Shown: positions 39,777-50,499, counted from the stretch's first letter. The stretch is DNA of 64,000 bases from Enterovibrio calviensis DSM 14347 (GCF_000621165.1 NZ_JHZA01000023.1:1-64000); one strand, 5' to 3'. Made by a program: numbers and translations. Notes: generated by a model not told the origin, from the sequence alone.

Positions 39777-40232
39777 TCAGTTGGCGTCTGATTGCAGACG
39801 GCGTGCCGCTGCCTTCAGTGCAAATTCGTATCCATCGGCGCCTAAGCCACAAATCACCCCTTCTGCTTTATCAGAAAAGTAAGAGTGGTGGCGAAAAGGT
39901 TCGCGTGCGTGGACGTTGGATAGGTGTACCTCAATAAACGGGATACCTACCGAGAGAATGGCATCGCGAAGCGCGACGCTTGTGTGTGTGAAAGCGGCGG
40001 GGTTGATAATAATAAAATCAACATTGCCCATGGCTTGATGAATTCTATCAATCAACGCGTATTCGGCGTTTGACTGAAGATGTTCAAGCTGGAGGTTGAG
40101 GTTTGCAGCAAGGGAGGTCAGATCGGCGACAATTTGGTCTAACGTTTTCTGTCCATAGTGCCCAGGTTCCCGAACGCCCAGCATGTTGAGGTTGGGGCCG
40201 TTGAGTAGTAAAACTTTGCGATTTGTCGTCAT
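39777..40232 (-). CDS. aroQ: Type II 3-dehydroquinate dehydratase
   Basis: 151 residues. It dehydrates 3-dehydroquinate to 3-dehydroshikimate, in aromatic amino-acid synthesis. The flexible-lid residues R21 and Y26 (REPGHYG) and H103 in [11 protein letters not shown] are visible, along with [12 protein letters not shown] near the start. ATG 40232 matches family starts; the frame is open about 34 codons more upstream. It precedes accB by 28 bases, the usual aroQ-accBC order. Confidence 0.96.
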   Translation of the reverse strand: MTTNRKVLLLNGPNLNMLGVREPGHYGQKTLDQIVADLTSLAANLNLQLEHLQSNAEYALIDRIHQAMGNVDFIIINPAAFTHTSVALRDAILSVGIPFIEVHLSNVHAREPFRHHSYFSDKAEGVICGLGADGYEFALKAAARRLQSDAN

Positions 40233-40343
40233 AGTGATCGCTTTGTTCCTGTTCTTGTTGCGAAAAGACCGTAACTTCTGCTTTTCAACACAGAGTGATG
40301 CGAGAGCCTCTAAAATGGCACTCCGACCATTCACTAATTGGCA

Positions 40344-40370
40344 ATTATAGAGAAATCACCGCAAATGGCA
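40344..40370 (-). promoter_or_regulatory. Possible promoter of aroQ-accBC
   Basis: Perfect -10 TATAAT (minus strand, 40344-40349) with no strong -35 at 17 bases. It would give a leader of roughly 105 bases. Weak evidence overall. Confidence 0.35.
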
Positions 40371-40562
40371 GCAAAATACTGGTCTAATCAGACATATTAG
40401 GACAATGAGAGCTTTAGATTACGGGGTTATGACCGGAATTAAGACAGAGTAGTTCACGATTTAACCACTCCTGAAATAAAAAGTGTTATCTCGCTCCCAT
40501 GAATAATTGTGCATGGGGTTGCTATGACTAAAAGTGATTACAGGCTAGCCGTTTAAAACATG

Positions 40563-40591
40563 GAAAAAGAAAAGGCCGCAATGCGGCCTTT
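40563..40591 (-). terminator. Terminator after acs
   Basis: On the minus strand AAAGGCCGC and GCGGCCTTT pair around 3 bases; TTCTTTTTCC follows. Confidence 0.85.
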
Positions 40592-40609
40592 CATTCAGTT
40601 AGTTGGGGT

Positions 40610-42559
40610 TTAAACGACCGTAGATTTCTCTGCAATCAGTTTATCAACCACACCTGGGTCAGCCAGCGTCGAGGTATCACCCAAGGTGCCAGTGTCGCCA
40701 GTGGCAATCTTACGCAGGATACGGCGCATGATTTTACCTGAGCGTGTTTTCGGCAGCGCTTCTGTCCAGTGGATGAAATCAGGTGTGGCGATAGGACCAA
40801 TTTCCTTACGCACCCAGTTCTTCACTTCTTTGGTTAGCTCTGCATTTGGCACTTCACCAGAATTAAGGGTGATGTAGGCGTAGATAGCCTGACCTTTGAT
40901 GTCATGTGGAACACCAACAATCGCCGCTTCAGCAATCTTATCGAAAGCAACCAGTGCTGATTCGATTTCTGCCGTACCCATACGGTGACCGGATACGTTC
41001 AATACGTCATCGACACGACCTGTGATCCAGTAGTAACCGTCTTCATCGCGACGCGCACCGTCACCGGTAAAGTACATGCCTTTAAACGTAGAGAAGTAGG
41101 TTTGCTCGAAACGCTCATGGTCACCAAATACGGTACGCATTTGTCCTGGCCATGAATCTAGCATCACCAAGTTACCTTCGGTTGCGCCTTCGACGATGTT
41201 GCCCATGTTGTCGACAAGCGCGGGTTGAACACCGAAGAACGGACGTGTCGCGGAACCAGGTTTTAGCGCTGTTGCGCCCGGCAATGGTGAAATCAAAATG
41301 CCGCCAGTTTCAGTTTGCCACCATGTATCAACGATCGGACATTTGCTATCGCCAATCGTCTTGTAATACCACTCCCACGCTTCTGGGTTAATTGGCTCAC
41401 CCACTGAACCCATAATACGCAGAGAATCACGCTTGGTGCCTTCAACGGCTTCGTTGCCTTTTGCCATCAATGCACGGATTGCGGTTGGTGCGGTGTACAG
41501 AATGTTCACTTGGTGCTTATCAACGACTTCGCTCATGCGCGCCGTTGACGGGTAGTTAGGTACACCTTCGAACAGGATTGTTTTTGCGCCGTTCGCTAAC
41601 GGTCCGTAAATGAGGTAGCTGTGACCGGTGATCCAACCCACATCCGCCGTACACCAGAAGACTTCGCCTTCTTGGTAATCGAACACGTATTTGAAGGTCA
41701 TGGTGGCGTAAACCAAGTAGCCACCCGTGGTGTGCAGCACGCCTTTTGGCGTGCCTGTTGAGCCTGACGTGTAGAGAATGAACAGCGGATCTTCTGCGTT
41801 CATTTCTTCTGGCTCACAGTTGTCTGAGACGACAGCGGTTGCTTCATGCCACCACACATCGCGATCGGAATGCCACTCAACCGTGTTGCCTGTGCGCTGA
41901 TAAACAACCACTTTTTCTACACAGGTGACGGCTGGATTTGCTAGCGCAGCATCAACATTTTGTTTCAGAGGAACAGCGCGGCCACCACGAACGCCTTCAT
42001 CGGCAGTGATAACCACTTTTGCATTGGAATCGACAATGCGCCCAGCCAGTGCATCTGGCGAGAAACCACCGAATACGATGGTGTGAACCGCACCAATGCG
42101 GGTACATGCCAGCATGGCAATCGCCGCTTCAAGTACCATTGGCATGTATAGGCAAACCACGTCGCCTTTACGTACGCCTTGGCTTTTCAATGCGTTGGAA
42201 AACTTACACACTTCAGTGTGCAGTTCGTTGTAGGTCAGTGATTTGTCATCAGCTGGGTCGTCACCTTCCCAAATTAACGCGACTTGGTCGCCTTTGGTTG
42301 CAAGGTGGCGGTCAATACAGTTGGCAGAAACATTGAGAGTGCCGTCTTCGAACCACTTGATGTCGACGTGGCCGGTGTCAAAAGAGGTGTGTTTCACCTT
42401 GGTGTACGGTTTGATCCAATCAACGATCTTGCCGTGTTCGCGCCAGAATCCTTCTGGGTTCACAACAGATTGCTGATACATCTCACGGTAGCCATCGTTG
42501 TTTACGTGCGCGTTTGCTTCAATCTCCGGCATTACCGGGTGCAGGTGAACCTCACTCAT
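40610..42559 (-). CDS. acs: Acetyl-CoA synthetase
   Basis: 649 residues, near the 652 of E. coli Acs. It activates acetate to acetyl-CoA via acetyl-AMP, the high-affinity acetate scavenging route. It begins [20 protein letters not shown]. The AMP-binding motif is [19 protein letters not shown]; the C-terminal domain ends with the [15 protein letters not shown] motif, where Lys is the residue acetylated in relatives. ATG 42559 with AAGGAGAAAGATA as SD is chosen over a 19-residue extension. In V. cholerae CrbS/CrbR controls acs; the likely kinase and regulator are nearby here. Confidence 0.97.
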   Translation of the reverse strand: MSEVHLHPVMPEIEANAHVNNDGYREMYQQSVVNPEGFWREHGKIVDWIKPYTKVKHTSFDTGHVDIKWFEDGTLNVSANCIDRHLATKGDQVALIWEGDDPADDKSLTYNELHTEVCKFSNALKSQGVRKGDVVCLYMPMVLEAAIAMLACTRIGAVHTIVFGGFSPDALAGRIVDSNAKVVITADEGVRGGRAVPLKQNVDAALANPAVTCVEKVVVYQRTGNTVEWHSDRDVWWHEATAVVSDNCEPEEMNAEDPLFILYTSGSTGTPKGVLHTTGGYLVYATMTFKYVFDYQEGEVFWCTADVGWITGHSYLIYGPLANGAKTILFEGVPNYPSTARMSEVVDKHQVNILYTAPTAIRALMAKGNEAVEGTKRDSLRIMGSVGEPINPEAWEWYYKTIGDSKCPIVDTWWQTETGGILISPLPGATALKPGSATRPFFGVQPALVDNMGNIVEGATEGNLVMLDSWPGQMRTVFGDHERFEQTYFSTFKGMYFTGDGARRDEDGYYWITGRVDDVLNVSGHRMGTAEIESALVAFDKIAEAAIVGVPHDIKGQAIYAYITLNSGEVPNAELTKEVKNWVRKEIGPIATPDFIHWTEALPKTRSGKIMRRILRKIATGDTGTLGDTSTLADPGVVDKLIAEKSTVV

Positions 42560-42791
42560 TATCTTTCTCCTTGTGTTCCTGCGTGATGCTGTCTGGCATC
42601 CTGATTTTTCGACCACGTCATATAAGAATAGGGTACGGTATTGTGGTCTTGTTTTACATTAAGGTCGGTCAGATGAAGGTTCTCGACAATTAGACTTTAG
42701 GATGACGTGTCCATTTTCTCTGATATTTGTGAACTGACGAGCCTTACAATGAGGCCTTGATCTCACTTGAATGCACCTAGTTGCGTTTTGT

Positions 42792-43415
42792 TCAATATGA
42801 TCTGGGTACTGGTACGTCACCGTACTTTAAACGCACGTATATCAAGGCTGCGCTGACCGCATCCTGAAGTGCATCATGTCGACCAGACAGTGGTAAATCC
42901 AAGTTGTGTCCTATTGCCTCCATACTCAAATCGTAATCTGCGTTGGGAAGTATGTGTTCGAGCTTTTTGCGGTAAATGTCACTTACCTCAATAGTGGTGT
43001 TAGGCAGTTTGAACCCCAATAGCCGTTTGGCGTAGCGATCAAGTATGGCTTTGTCGTAGTGAATGTAATACCCGACGATGGGCCGATTTCCGATGAAATC
43101 GACCAGTTGCTGCATGGCATCTTTTTCCGTTAGTCCATCGTTGAGATCTTGATGGCGAATACCATGAATTTTGACCGATTGGGCGTTGAGCGATGACGGC
43201 GCACGCAGTGTGAGAGTCAGTGGCTCGCTGGTGAGCACAGTGTTGTTGCGTATTTTTGTCGCGGCAATGGTCACTAGCTCGGCTTTGTATGGGTCGAGGC
43301 TGGTGGTTTCGCAATCGAGTGCGACCAACTCTTGATGTGTCGGTGACACAAAGAGCGGTGCATACGGGGTGTTTCGCCACTTGTACTGGTGCCAATACCG
43401 CGACAACACGTTCAT
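42792..43415 (-). CDS. DEDDh 3'-5' exonuclease (DnaQ family)
   Basis: 207 residues of the DnaQ/epsilon-like exonuclease superfamily. The four acidic residues and the His are present: D34 and E36 (VALDCETTSLD), D121 (IHYDKAILDR), and H180 with D185 (GRHDALQDA). Substrate and role are unknown. It starts one base after the stop of the cNMP/CBS/DUF294 gene, so they are coupled, and the pair is conserved next to acs in vibrios. Confidence 0.9.
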   Translation of the reverse strand: MNVLSRYWHQYKWRNTPYAPLFVSPTHQELVALDCETTSLDPYKAELVTIAATKIRNNTVLTSEPLTLTLRAPSSLNAQSVKIHGIRHQDLNDGLTEKDAMQQLVDFIGNRPIVGYYIHYDKAILDRYAKRLLGFKLPNTTIEVSDIYRKKLEHILPNADYDLSMEAIGHNLDLPLSGRHDALQDAVSAALIYVRLKYGDVPVPRSY

Positions 43416-43416
43416 G

Positions 43417-45219
43417 CTAGTCCCTCACTTGGTAGTGAGACGCGAGCCGTTCTTTGAACTTCTTGACCACACTCAAGCAGTCTCGCAGCAGATCGCGCTC
43501 AGTGCGGGGTAGGCGCGTGACATCGAGTTGGTTGCCAGTTGTAGCGTCGTTGTCGAGTTGTTGAACCAATCGGGTTTTAACGAACAATTTCAACGCTTCG
43601 GCGAGGTTGTTAGCGGTTTCTTGTTCAAGCGCGTGGCATTCCACCAGTGCGTTGAGACGGTCGAAAGTGTTGGTTTCGCTGATCCCTTTTTCCAACGCGA
43701 GGGTTCGAACGCCATGGACGAGTGGGAAGATCCCGCCTTTTTTGACATCCAACCCTTCTTTGTCGGTTTTCAGGCTGCCAAATAATGTCAGAGGAACTCG
43801 AAACGCGAGACAGGGGCGAACAAAAGTGTTGAGGGTGAGCATGTTGCCTTTTAGCGTGCTTCGAAGCAGATCGGAAACGGGGTCCAATAGGCTTTTATTG
43901 CCTGCCACTGCATGGCTGTCAGCAATAATGGCGAGGTCCATGAGGCTTCTTTCGTCTGAAATCTTGCACAATGCGAGCATCTCATTTTTCCACTCTGACT
44001 GCGTTTTTACCCAGCGCGGATTGCTGACCATGACATTACCAGGGCAGGGGGGATAACCCAGTCGGCTCAACACTTCGCTAAAGCGCCCCATGTAATGTTG
44101 AACATCCGGCCAATCGGCGTCGTCGGCCAGAATCAGACCATTGTCTTGGTCGGTTTTTAGTATCTGCTCTCCGCGCCCTTCTGAGCCCATCACAAACAAA
44201 CAGCACTTGTCATGGAAGGCCTTTGGCATAGTTAGACGAAAGGCTTTTTCAATAATTTGTTCGTTAACCGCGGAAATCAGCTCCATCACGAACTGGGTGT
44301 GAATGCCGTTGTTGGTGAGTGATGCCACCAACTGTTGTTGGTTGTTGGCGGCAAGTGCCAGTTCTTCGATGGTGTGAGCGCGATTAATTTGCAGGGTGAG
44401 CACGTGGGAGTGTGTTGAGAACAAGCTCAAAACTTGCGTCATATCGAGCATGCCCACGGTGTCGCCATTGTGCGTGACGCGAACGCGCTTCACCCGATCT
44501 CGGGTCATCAATATCATCACATTAAAGAGAAAATCTCCGATCTCAACACTGATCACGGGGACAGTGGCGACATCGCCAATAGGATGAGCTTGCGAAACGC
44601 CATCTTCGACTAATGCATGCAACAGATTGGTACGCGTGATGATCCCTATGTCGTTTGTGCCACTTTTCATCGCCACCAATGCGCAGTCTTGACGTTGTTT
44701 GCGCAAGATGTGTGTGGCGTCATGAATCGATGTGTCGTGATCGAGGGTAAGAATGGGCTGAATATTGCTGTCGTCAACTTGGGTTAAGATGAACTCTGCT
44801 AAGTTCTGCTGTTGTTGCGCTTTTTCTAACAGACGTTTTCGCTGACTGAAACTGGTATTGAAGTAATCAGCGAAGGCCTGATTTTCTTCATAAAGGGCAA
44901 CGAAAACGGCTTTTGGCAGCACGTAGCACAAGGTGTCTTCGACAGCGCGATAGCTGTGGTGCGAATGCCCAAGCAAAAGTGCACGGGCATCAAACAAATC
45001 ATCTTTGATGTACTGTGCTTGCACTTCTTTGGTGTCGGGGTTCAGTTCTTGCACTCGCCCTTTGATCACGATGTTTAAGGCGCTGTTTTGATAGCCTTTC
45101 TCTACCAAAGTGTCACCGCGACGGTAATAGGCTACGTCGAGTGCCGACAGCAAGGTATGCGCCTGTTTGCTATCAAGGCGATCAAACGGCGGAGAAGACG
45201 TATCAAAGGGCTCTGGCAT
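43417..45219 (-). CDS. cNMP-binding, CBS and DUF294 nucleotidyltransferase-like protein
   Basis: 600 residues. Domains in order: cyclic-nucleotide-binding domain (about 20-135), CBS pair (about 155-275), and the DUF294 putative nucleotidyltransferase with GSEGRGEQILKTDQDNGLI near 345-365, then a C-terminal DUF294 helical domain. The GSxGRxE...DxD motif is like GlnD-type nucleotidyltransferases. Targets are not known. ATG 45219 has AAGGAGTTGCC. It is coupled to the exonuclease gene and lies between acs and the CrbS kinase, suggesting a role around the acetate switch (inference). Confidence 0.88.
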   Translation of the reverse strand: MPEPFDTSSPPFDRLDSKQAHTLLSALDVAYYRRGDTLVEKGYQNSALNIVIKGRVQELNPDTKEVQAQYIKDDLFDARALLLGHSHHSYRAVEDTLCYVLPKAVFVALYEENQAFADYFNTSFSQRKRLLEKAQQQQNLAEFILTQVDDSNIQPILTLDHDTSIHDATHILRKQRQDCALVAMKSGTNDIGIITRTNLLHALVEDGVSQAHPIGDVATVPVISVEIGDFLFNVMILMTRDRVKRVRVTHNGDTVGMLDMTQVLSLFSTHSHVLTLQINRAHTIEELALAANNQQQLVASLTNNGIHTQFVMELISAVNEQIIEKAFRLTMPKAFHDKCCLFVMGSEGRGEQILKTDQDNGLILADDADWPDVQHYMGRFSEVLSRLGYPPCPGNVMVSNPRWVKTQSEWKNEMLALCKISDERSLMDLAIIADSHAVAGNKSLLDPVSDLLRSTLKGNMLTLNTFVRPCLAFRVPLTLFGSLKTDKEGLDVKKGGIFPLVHGVRTLALEKGISETNTFDRLNALVECHALEQETANNLAEALKLFVKTRLVQQLDNDATTGNQLDVTRLPRTERDLLRDCLSVVKKFKERLASHYQVRD

Positions 45220-45486
45220 GGCAACTCCTTTTGCATAGTAAATACGGCACACAGCGTATAGTTTCAGTGTGTCTCACCGCTTGGACGCTTGCCAGCCGAC
45301 TTTAGTCTATGCCCAAACAACCTGAATACGGCATCTTCAGTTGTTTGGGTATATGAACCCTTGTTGTATTTTTGCGCTATCAGTTTTTCGCATTCGCTGT
45401 CAGAATTCTAACTCTCAACTCTGCGCCATCTGAAGTCTCCGCTTCGGCAAGCAAGGGGTTCAACCTTGGTAGAAGGATCCACCAGT

Positions 45487-46644
45487 TTGAAACGTCTTCG
45501 TCCCTCACCATTTCATTGGTTGTCGATGTATTACGGGACCTTCTTTTTTGCCTTTGGCGTGTATCTGCCTTTTTGGTCAGTGTGGCTTGCTTGGCTAGGG
45601 CTTTCTCCTGATGATATTGGCATCGTGCTTGGTGCTGGCATCATGACGCGTTTTGTCGTCAACCTGACCGTCACCCCTCGTTTTCACTTGCCCGAACATT
45701 TACTTCCCGCAGTGCGTGGTCTGGCGCTTCTGGCGACGCTTATTGGTTTTCTGCATTTGATCGCGACGCCGAATGTGCTTTGGCTAACGGCGCTATCAGT
45801 GATGATCAACGCGGTGATTGGACCCACGATTCCTGTTTCGGATGCCTTAGCGAATCATTATCATCGCCGCAAGTTGGTGGATTATGGAAAAGCTCGGTTG
45901 TGGGGATCGCTCGCCTTTGTGGTGGGTTCGACCATCACGGGCAGTATGATCGATACGTTCGGGCCTTCTATTATCGTTCCTCTGGCCGCTGGTGCCTTGT
46001 TTGTTTCTTGGTGTTGGAGTTTGGTGTCACCGACCCCGTTACCTGAGAACGAAGCGCTCTCTTCGCCAGTCAGAATGCCCCTCGTTCAAGTACTCAAATC
46101 CCGCGATGTGTTGGTTTTCTTTTTGATTGTCTCCCTGATTCAGGGCAGTCATGCCACTTACTATGCATTTAGCGCGCTCCATTGGACGCAATCTGGCGTG
46201 TCAGATCTGTGGGTAGGCTATTTGTGGAGTTTGGGTGTTGCGGTAGAAGTGTTGATGTTTGCATTCAGCGCGCGCTTGTTTGGACATTGGTCGGTGCAAT
46301 CGTTATTTCGACTGGCTGCGCTTGCGGTGATTGTGCGTTGGTTGCTTACAGGGTGGTCGACAGAATTGAGCGTTCTGGTGATTGCGCAGTCGCTGCACGG
46401 CGTGACGTTTGGTGTCGCACACCTTGCGGCGATGCGGTATATCCAACAACAAGTGCCTGAGAAGGTGATGGCGTTACAGGCACTTTACAGTGCACTGCCA
46501 TTAGGCGGCGTTATGGCGGTGCTAACGGTGATCAGCGGTGAGTTTTATTCGCTGTGGAGTGGTGACAGCTTCTACATCATGGCTCTGTTAGGTGTGCCGG
46601 TATTGTTCCTCTCTTTAGGTGCGCCAAAAATACGTCAACAATGA
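45487..46644 (+). CDS. MFS transporter, HcaT-like
   Basis: 385 residues, 12 hydrophobic segments, major facilitator fold close to the 3-phenylpropionate transporter (HcaT) and nucleoside-permease-like group. It begins KRLRPSPFHWLSMYYGTFFF and has ADRMKLVDYGKARLWGSLAF-type sequence after TM4 (HRRKLVDYGKARLWGS). No start ATG is present near the N-terminus; TTG 45487 follows AGAAGGA at nine bases, and another TTG at 45466 is possible. Its substrate cannot be told from sequence. Confidence 0.85.
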   Translation: MKRLRPSPFHWLSMYYGTFFFAFGVYLPFWSVWLAWLGLSPDDIGIVLGAGIMTRFVVNLTVTPRFHLPEHLLPAVRGLALLATLIGFLHLIATPNVLWLTALSVMINAVIGPTIPVSDALANHYHRRKLVDYGKARLWGSLAFVVGSTITGSMIDTFGPSIIVPLAAGALFVSWCWSLVSPTPLPENEALSSPVRMPLVQVLKSRDVLVFFLIVSLIQGSHATYYAFSALHWTQSGVSDLWVGYLWSLGVAVEVLMFAFSARLFGHWSVQSLFRLAALAVIVRWLLTGWSTELSVLVIAQSLHGVTFGVAHLAAMRYIQQQVPEKVMALQALYSALPLGGVMAVLTVISGEFYSLWSGDSFYIMALLGVPVLFLSLGAPKIRQQ

Positions 46645-46655
46645 ATGAACTTTAG

Positions 46656-46692
46656 ATGCCGTGTTGCGTCAGGGAGAGGTGGCTCACGGCAT
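46656..46692 (+). other. Hairpin downstream of the MFS gene
   Basis: ATGCCGTG (46656-46663) and CACGGCAT (46685-46692) form an 8-bp inverted repeat around a 21-base loop; no T run follows. It lies between the MFS gene and the kinase gene. Confidence 0.35.
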
Positions 46693-46766
46693 TCAGCATG
46701 CACGTTGTTGCGCTTTACCTGCCGTGGTAAATAAGCAATTGATAACCGCATGTCATGGAAGGAATT

Positions 46767-49700
46767 ATGTCGGCTGGATGGATAGTGGTGCCAGTGGCAC
46801 TGGCGTACCTTGGCGTTTTGTTTTTAATTGCGTGGTATGGCGATAGTCGACCACGTTGGTTACGCGGCTGGCGTCCGTGGATATATAGCCTATCGATTGC
46901 GGTCTATTGTACTTCGTGGACCTTTTTCGGCACGGTAGGGCAAGCATCTAGCCAGCCCTGGTCCTTCCTTCCCATCTATCTTGCTCCGATATTGGTGTTC
47001 ACCATAGGGTGGCGTTTTCTCGCTCGAATTATCCTGATCGCCAAGCGTGAACACATCACCTCTATTGCCGACTTTATTGCTGCGCGTTATGGAAAATCGC
47101 AGGGGTTGGCGGTGATGGTCACGGTGATCGCCGTGTTGGGGATCTTACCGTATATCGCGTTACAGCTCCGTGGGATCACCATGGGGTTAGATGTCATCGC
47201 GCCGGATATTGGGAAAAGCGCTGGCTTGAACCAAGGGCAGATTGCTTGGCTCGTGTGTATGTCGTTGGCGATGTTTACCGTGCTGTTTGGTACGCGACAT
47301 ATTGATTCAACGGAGCATCATAGAGGCATGATGATGGCGGTGGCGTTTGAGTCTATCGTCAAGCTTGTCGCGTTTTTGGTGGTCGGTGTTTTCGCGGTCT
47401 TTTTACTATTTGACGCCCCCGGCCCTTTGCCCAGCTTAAAAGAAACCAACCTCATCGGTGAGCCTGAGTGGGGGGCGTTGCTGGTGCATACTTTGCTCAC
47501 CATGGCGGCGATTATTTGTTTACCGCGCCAATTTCATACCATGGTTGTTGAGAATGCCCGCGCCCAAGATTTGCACACGGCGCGATGGGTGTTTCCGTCC
47601 TACTTAGTATTAATGGGTCTGTTTGTACTGCCGCTGGCTTATGCAGGGCAGATATTCTTGCCGCATTTGTCAGCTGAAACCCATGTTATCCAATTGCCGC
47701 TTTCAATGGGTAACGAAGGCATCGCGTTGCTGGCGTTTTTAGGTGGCGCATCGGCGGCGAGTGGCATGGTGATTGTATCCACCATCGCGCTGGCGATCAT
47801 GGTGTCGAACGATCTTGTCTTGCCGCAGTTGTTGCGCAGAATGCGTGTGTCTAACCGTAACTTTACGCAATTCTCTGGCTTATTGCTCAATGTGCGCCGC
47901 GCGCTGATTTTCTTGCTGCTCATCGCGGCATGGGGCTTTTATCAACTGATCCTCGAAGTGCCGTCGTTGTCTGCGATAGGCTTCCTTTCTTTCGCGGCGA
48001 TAGCGCAATTCGCACCGCCTTTAGTGGCGGGTATCTACTGGCGACAAGCCAATAAGAAAGGCGTTTATGCAGGATTACTCTCTGGGTTTATCGTGTGGAT
48101 TATGACCCTGATGATGCAAACCGGCATGCTCGCTGGAGACGCCAATACCAACATTGTGTTGTGGCTATTAGCGCCGCCAGATATTCCGTTTTTCCGATCA
48201 TTGAGTCCGGTGGATTGGGGCATGGTATTGAGCTTGATGGTGAACACATCTTGCTTTGTGGTGGTCTCGATGGCCACGCGCCCGTCGTTGAGTGAACGTC
48301 TGCAAGCCGCAAGCTTTGTGGGAACGCCATTACCTGAAGGTGACGATTCGAGCTTGTATCAAAGCCGCGTGACAGTGGCCGAACTTGAGATGCTGGCTGC
48401 GCGTTTCGTTGGCCGCACTCGCATGCGTCAAACCTTCCGCGCTTTTGGTGAACAACGCGGTGAAGTGCTACTGCCACAACAGCAAGCCAGTGCAGCGCTG
48501 ATTCGTCACACCGAGCGCGTGTTAGCTGGGGTGTTTGGTGCGTCATCGGCCAAGCTCGTACTGACCTCGGCGCTGCAAGGTCGCAACATGCAGCTAGAAG
48601 AAATCGCCACCATTGTTGATGAAGCGTCAGAGCTGTTTGATTTCAGTCGTGGCTTATTGCAAGGCGCGATCGAGCACATCAGCCAAGGCATCTCAGTGGT
48701 TGATAAGCAGTTGAGGCTGGTGGCGTGGAACCAAAGATACGTGGAGCTATTCAACTTCCCGCCGGATTTGATTCAAGTGGGCAGGCCGATTGCGGACGTG
48801 GTGCGTTATAACGCAGAGCGTGGGCTGTGTGGCCCGGGCGAGATTGAAGATCATATAAAAAAGCGAGTCTCTTACCTTCGCCAAGGCTCCTCGCATACGT
48901 CATCGCGCGTTCATCCTGATGGTCGAGTGATCGAAGTGCAGGGTAACCCGATGCCCGGCGGTGGATTTGTGATGAGTTTTACGGATATCACAGCGTTCCG
49001 TGATGCGGAAGAAGCGTTGAAACAGTCCAATGAAACCTTGGAAGCGCGGGTTGTAGAACGTACTCAAGCGCTGGAATCACTAAACCGACGCCTTATCAGC
49101 GCGACGGCAAAAGCGGAACAAGCTTCCCAATCAAAAAGTCGTCTGCTTGCGGCGGTAAGCCACGATTTGATGCAGCCGATGAATGCGGCGCGCCTGTTTG
49201 CGTCGTCACTCAGTGAAATGGCGCAAGATAAAGATGTGCAAAAAACTTCATCTCACATTGAGAGCGCTTTGGGCGCAGCCGAAGATTTGATTGGTGATTT
49301 ATTGGATATTTCCCGCCTAGAGTCGGGCAAGATGAAAGCCAAGGTCACCCACTTTCAACTCGATGAGGTGTTTTCTACCCTTGCCGCAGAGTTTGGCATG
49401 ATCGCCCGTCAGCAGGGCGTGGATTTTCGCGTGCAGCACACTGGCTTGTGGATCCGATCAGACCGACGCTTACTGCGAAGAGTACTGCAAAACTTCCTCA
49501 CCAATGCCTTTCGCTATAACCCCGATGGCCGCGTTTTACTCGGTGTGCGCCGCCAAGGCTCACAATGTCGCATAGAAGTGTGGGACAACGGATTGGGTAT
49601 TCCCGAAGATCGCCAGCAAGATATCTTCAATGAATTTACGCGCATTGACCGCAAAGGGGCTGAATTAGGGTTAGGGCTTGGGCTGGCCATCGCGCGAGGG

Positions 49701-50222
49701 ATTAGTCGGATTCTTAATCAACCGTTGGGCCTGCGATCTTGGCCGGGAGAAGGAACGGTGTTTTCAATCACTGCGCAATGTGACAGTGCAGTGCCTCAGT
49801 ATTGTAACACTGGGGTTGTGGCTGAAGAATCGGTGAAAATTGATGAACCACTCGCTGGGGTTCGTGTGCTCTGTGTGGATAATGAGAGAGACATCTTGTC
49901 CGGTATGGAAAGCTTGCTGACTCGCTGGGGCTGCCACGTTGACCTCGCGGAAGACCTTGATGAAGTTGTCAGTCTATTGGACGGAGGCCTCGTGCCTGAC
50001 GCCATCCTCAGTGATTATCATCTTGCCCCGTCGCTAACGGGAATAGATGTGTTGCAGCGCTGCAGAGAAATACTGGGTGATGATGCGTTTATCGGCGCGA
50101 TTATTACCGCAGATCGTACGATGGATACGCGAACGTTAATTCGCGAGTTGGGCTTTAGTTATATCGCCAAACCCGTTAAGCCCTTAAAGCTAAGAACTCT
50201 TCTTCAACAAAAAGTGAGCTGA
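46767..50222 (+). CDS. crbS: CrbS-like hybrid histidine kinase with a symporter domain
   Basis: 1151 residues. Domains in order: an SLC5/SSS sodium-symporter-like membrane domain with about 13 segments (1-500), a PAS-type domain (about 620-740), a coiled coil, a HisKA phosphoacceptor site in LAAVSHDLMQPMNAARLF, a HATPase domain (DNGLGIPEDR, GLGLGLAIARG) and a C-terminal receiver domain with the acceptor Asp in LSDYHLAP. The architecture matches V. cholerae CrbS and P. putida MxtR, which with CrbR/ErdR control acs and acetate use. ATG 46767 has GGAAGGAATT upstream. The receiver domain on the kinase and the separate LuxR-type regulator fit a phosphorelay. Confidence 0.9.
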   Translation: MSAGWIVVPVALAYLGVLFLIAWYGDSRPRWLRGWRPWIYSLSIAVYCTSWTFFGTVGQASSQPWSFLPIYLAPILVFTIGWRFLARIILIAKREHITSIADFIAARYGKSQGLAVMVTVIAVLGILPYIALQLRGITMGLDVIAPDIGKSAGLNQGQIAWLVCMSLAMFTVLFGTRHIDSTEHHRGMMMAVAFESIVKLVAFLVVGVFAVFLLFDAPGPLPSLKETNLIGEPEWGALLVHTLLTMAAIICLPRQFHTMVVENARAQDLHTARWVFPSYLVLMGLFVLPLAYAGQIFLPHLSAETHVIQLPLSMGNEGIALLAFLGGASAASGMVIVSTIALAIMVSNDLVLPQLLRRMRVSNRNFTQFSGLLLNVRRALIFLLLIAAWGFYQLILEVPSLSAIGFLSFAAIAQFAPPLVAGIYWRQANKKGVYAGLLSGFIVWIMTLMMQTGMLAGDANTNIVLWLLAPPDIPFFRSLSPVDWGMVLSLMVNTSCFVVVSMATRPSLSERLQAASFVGTPLPEGDDSSLYQSRVTVAELEMLAARFVGRTRMRQTFRAFGEQRGEVLLPQQQASAALIRHTERVLAGVFGASSAKLVLTSALQGRNMQLEEIATIVDEASELFDFSRGLLQGAIEHISQGISVVDKQLRLVAWNQRYVELFNFPPDLIQVGRPIADVVRYNAERGLCGPGEIEDHIKKRVSYLRQGSSHTSSRVHPDGRVIEVQGNPMPGGGFVMSFTDITAFRDAEEALKQSNETLEARVVERTQALESLNRRLISATAKAEQASQSKSRLLAAVSHDLMQPMNAARLFASSLSEMAQDKDVQKTSSHIESALGAAEDLIGDLLDISRLESGKMKAKVTHFQLDEVFSTLAAEFGMIARQQGVDFRVQHTGLWIRSDRRLLRRVLQNFLTNAFRYNPDGRVLLGVRRQGSQCRIEVWDNGLGIPEDRQQDIFNEFTRIDRKGAELGLGLGLAIARGISRILNQPLGLRSWPGEGTVFSITAQCDSAVPQYCNTGVVAEESVKIDEPLAGVRVLCVDNERDILSGMESLLTRWGCHVDLAEDLDEVVSLLDGGLVPDAILSDYHLAPSLTGIDVLQRCREILGDDAFIGAIITADRTMDTRTLIRELGFSYIAKPVKPLKLRTLLQQKVS

Positions 50223-50223
50223 C

Positions 50224-50442
50224 ATGGAAGCATTCTCTATACCTAGGTTAGATACTGAAGTTGGCCTTATTCGTGCTGATGGCGCGTGGGATCCATTGAC
50301 GGCTGATATCCAGTTCGCGGAGTTAGCGATGATGAGTACTGATGGCTGGGTTGATGTGACTTTTTGGCTTTCAGAGCAAGAACACGAAGGAAGAGTGGCA
50401 GCGGTGGTGAGCGCTGCCAAACATTATCTTTTGGGGCAATAA
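50224..50442 (+). CDS. Small protein coupled to the CrbS-like kinase
   Basis: 72 residues with no recognised domain. The ATG lies one base after the kinase stop (TGACATG), so it should be translated by re-initiation from the kinase gene. It is acidic, without a signal peptide or membrane segment, and has a Trp-rich middle (GAWDPLTAD, DGWVDVTFWLSEQEHEGR). Its frame is coding-like throughout. A role in the kinase system is inferred only from the coupling. Confidence 0.7.
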   Translation: MEAFSIPRLDTEVGLIRADGAWDPLTADIQFAELAMMSTDGWVDVTFWLSEQEHEGRVAAVVSAAKHYLLGQ

Positions 50443-50499
50443 GTGCGAGTGCTGAACTGTTATTGCGCGTTGTATGCGAAAGCCCAACGCGCACGAACG

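Larger units (their letters stand above)
40335..40609. other. Gap between acs and aroQ
   Basis: The non-coding space from the aroQ start to the acs stop is 377 bases. It holds the TATAAT element near aroQ and the acs terminator at 40563-40591. I see nothing else in it. Confidence 0.5.

Noticed and set aside
42617-42791. CRP site upstream of acs
   Set aside because: TGTGA and TCTCAC words are present but no pair has the proper 6-base spacing.
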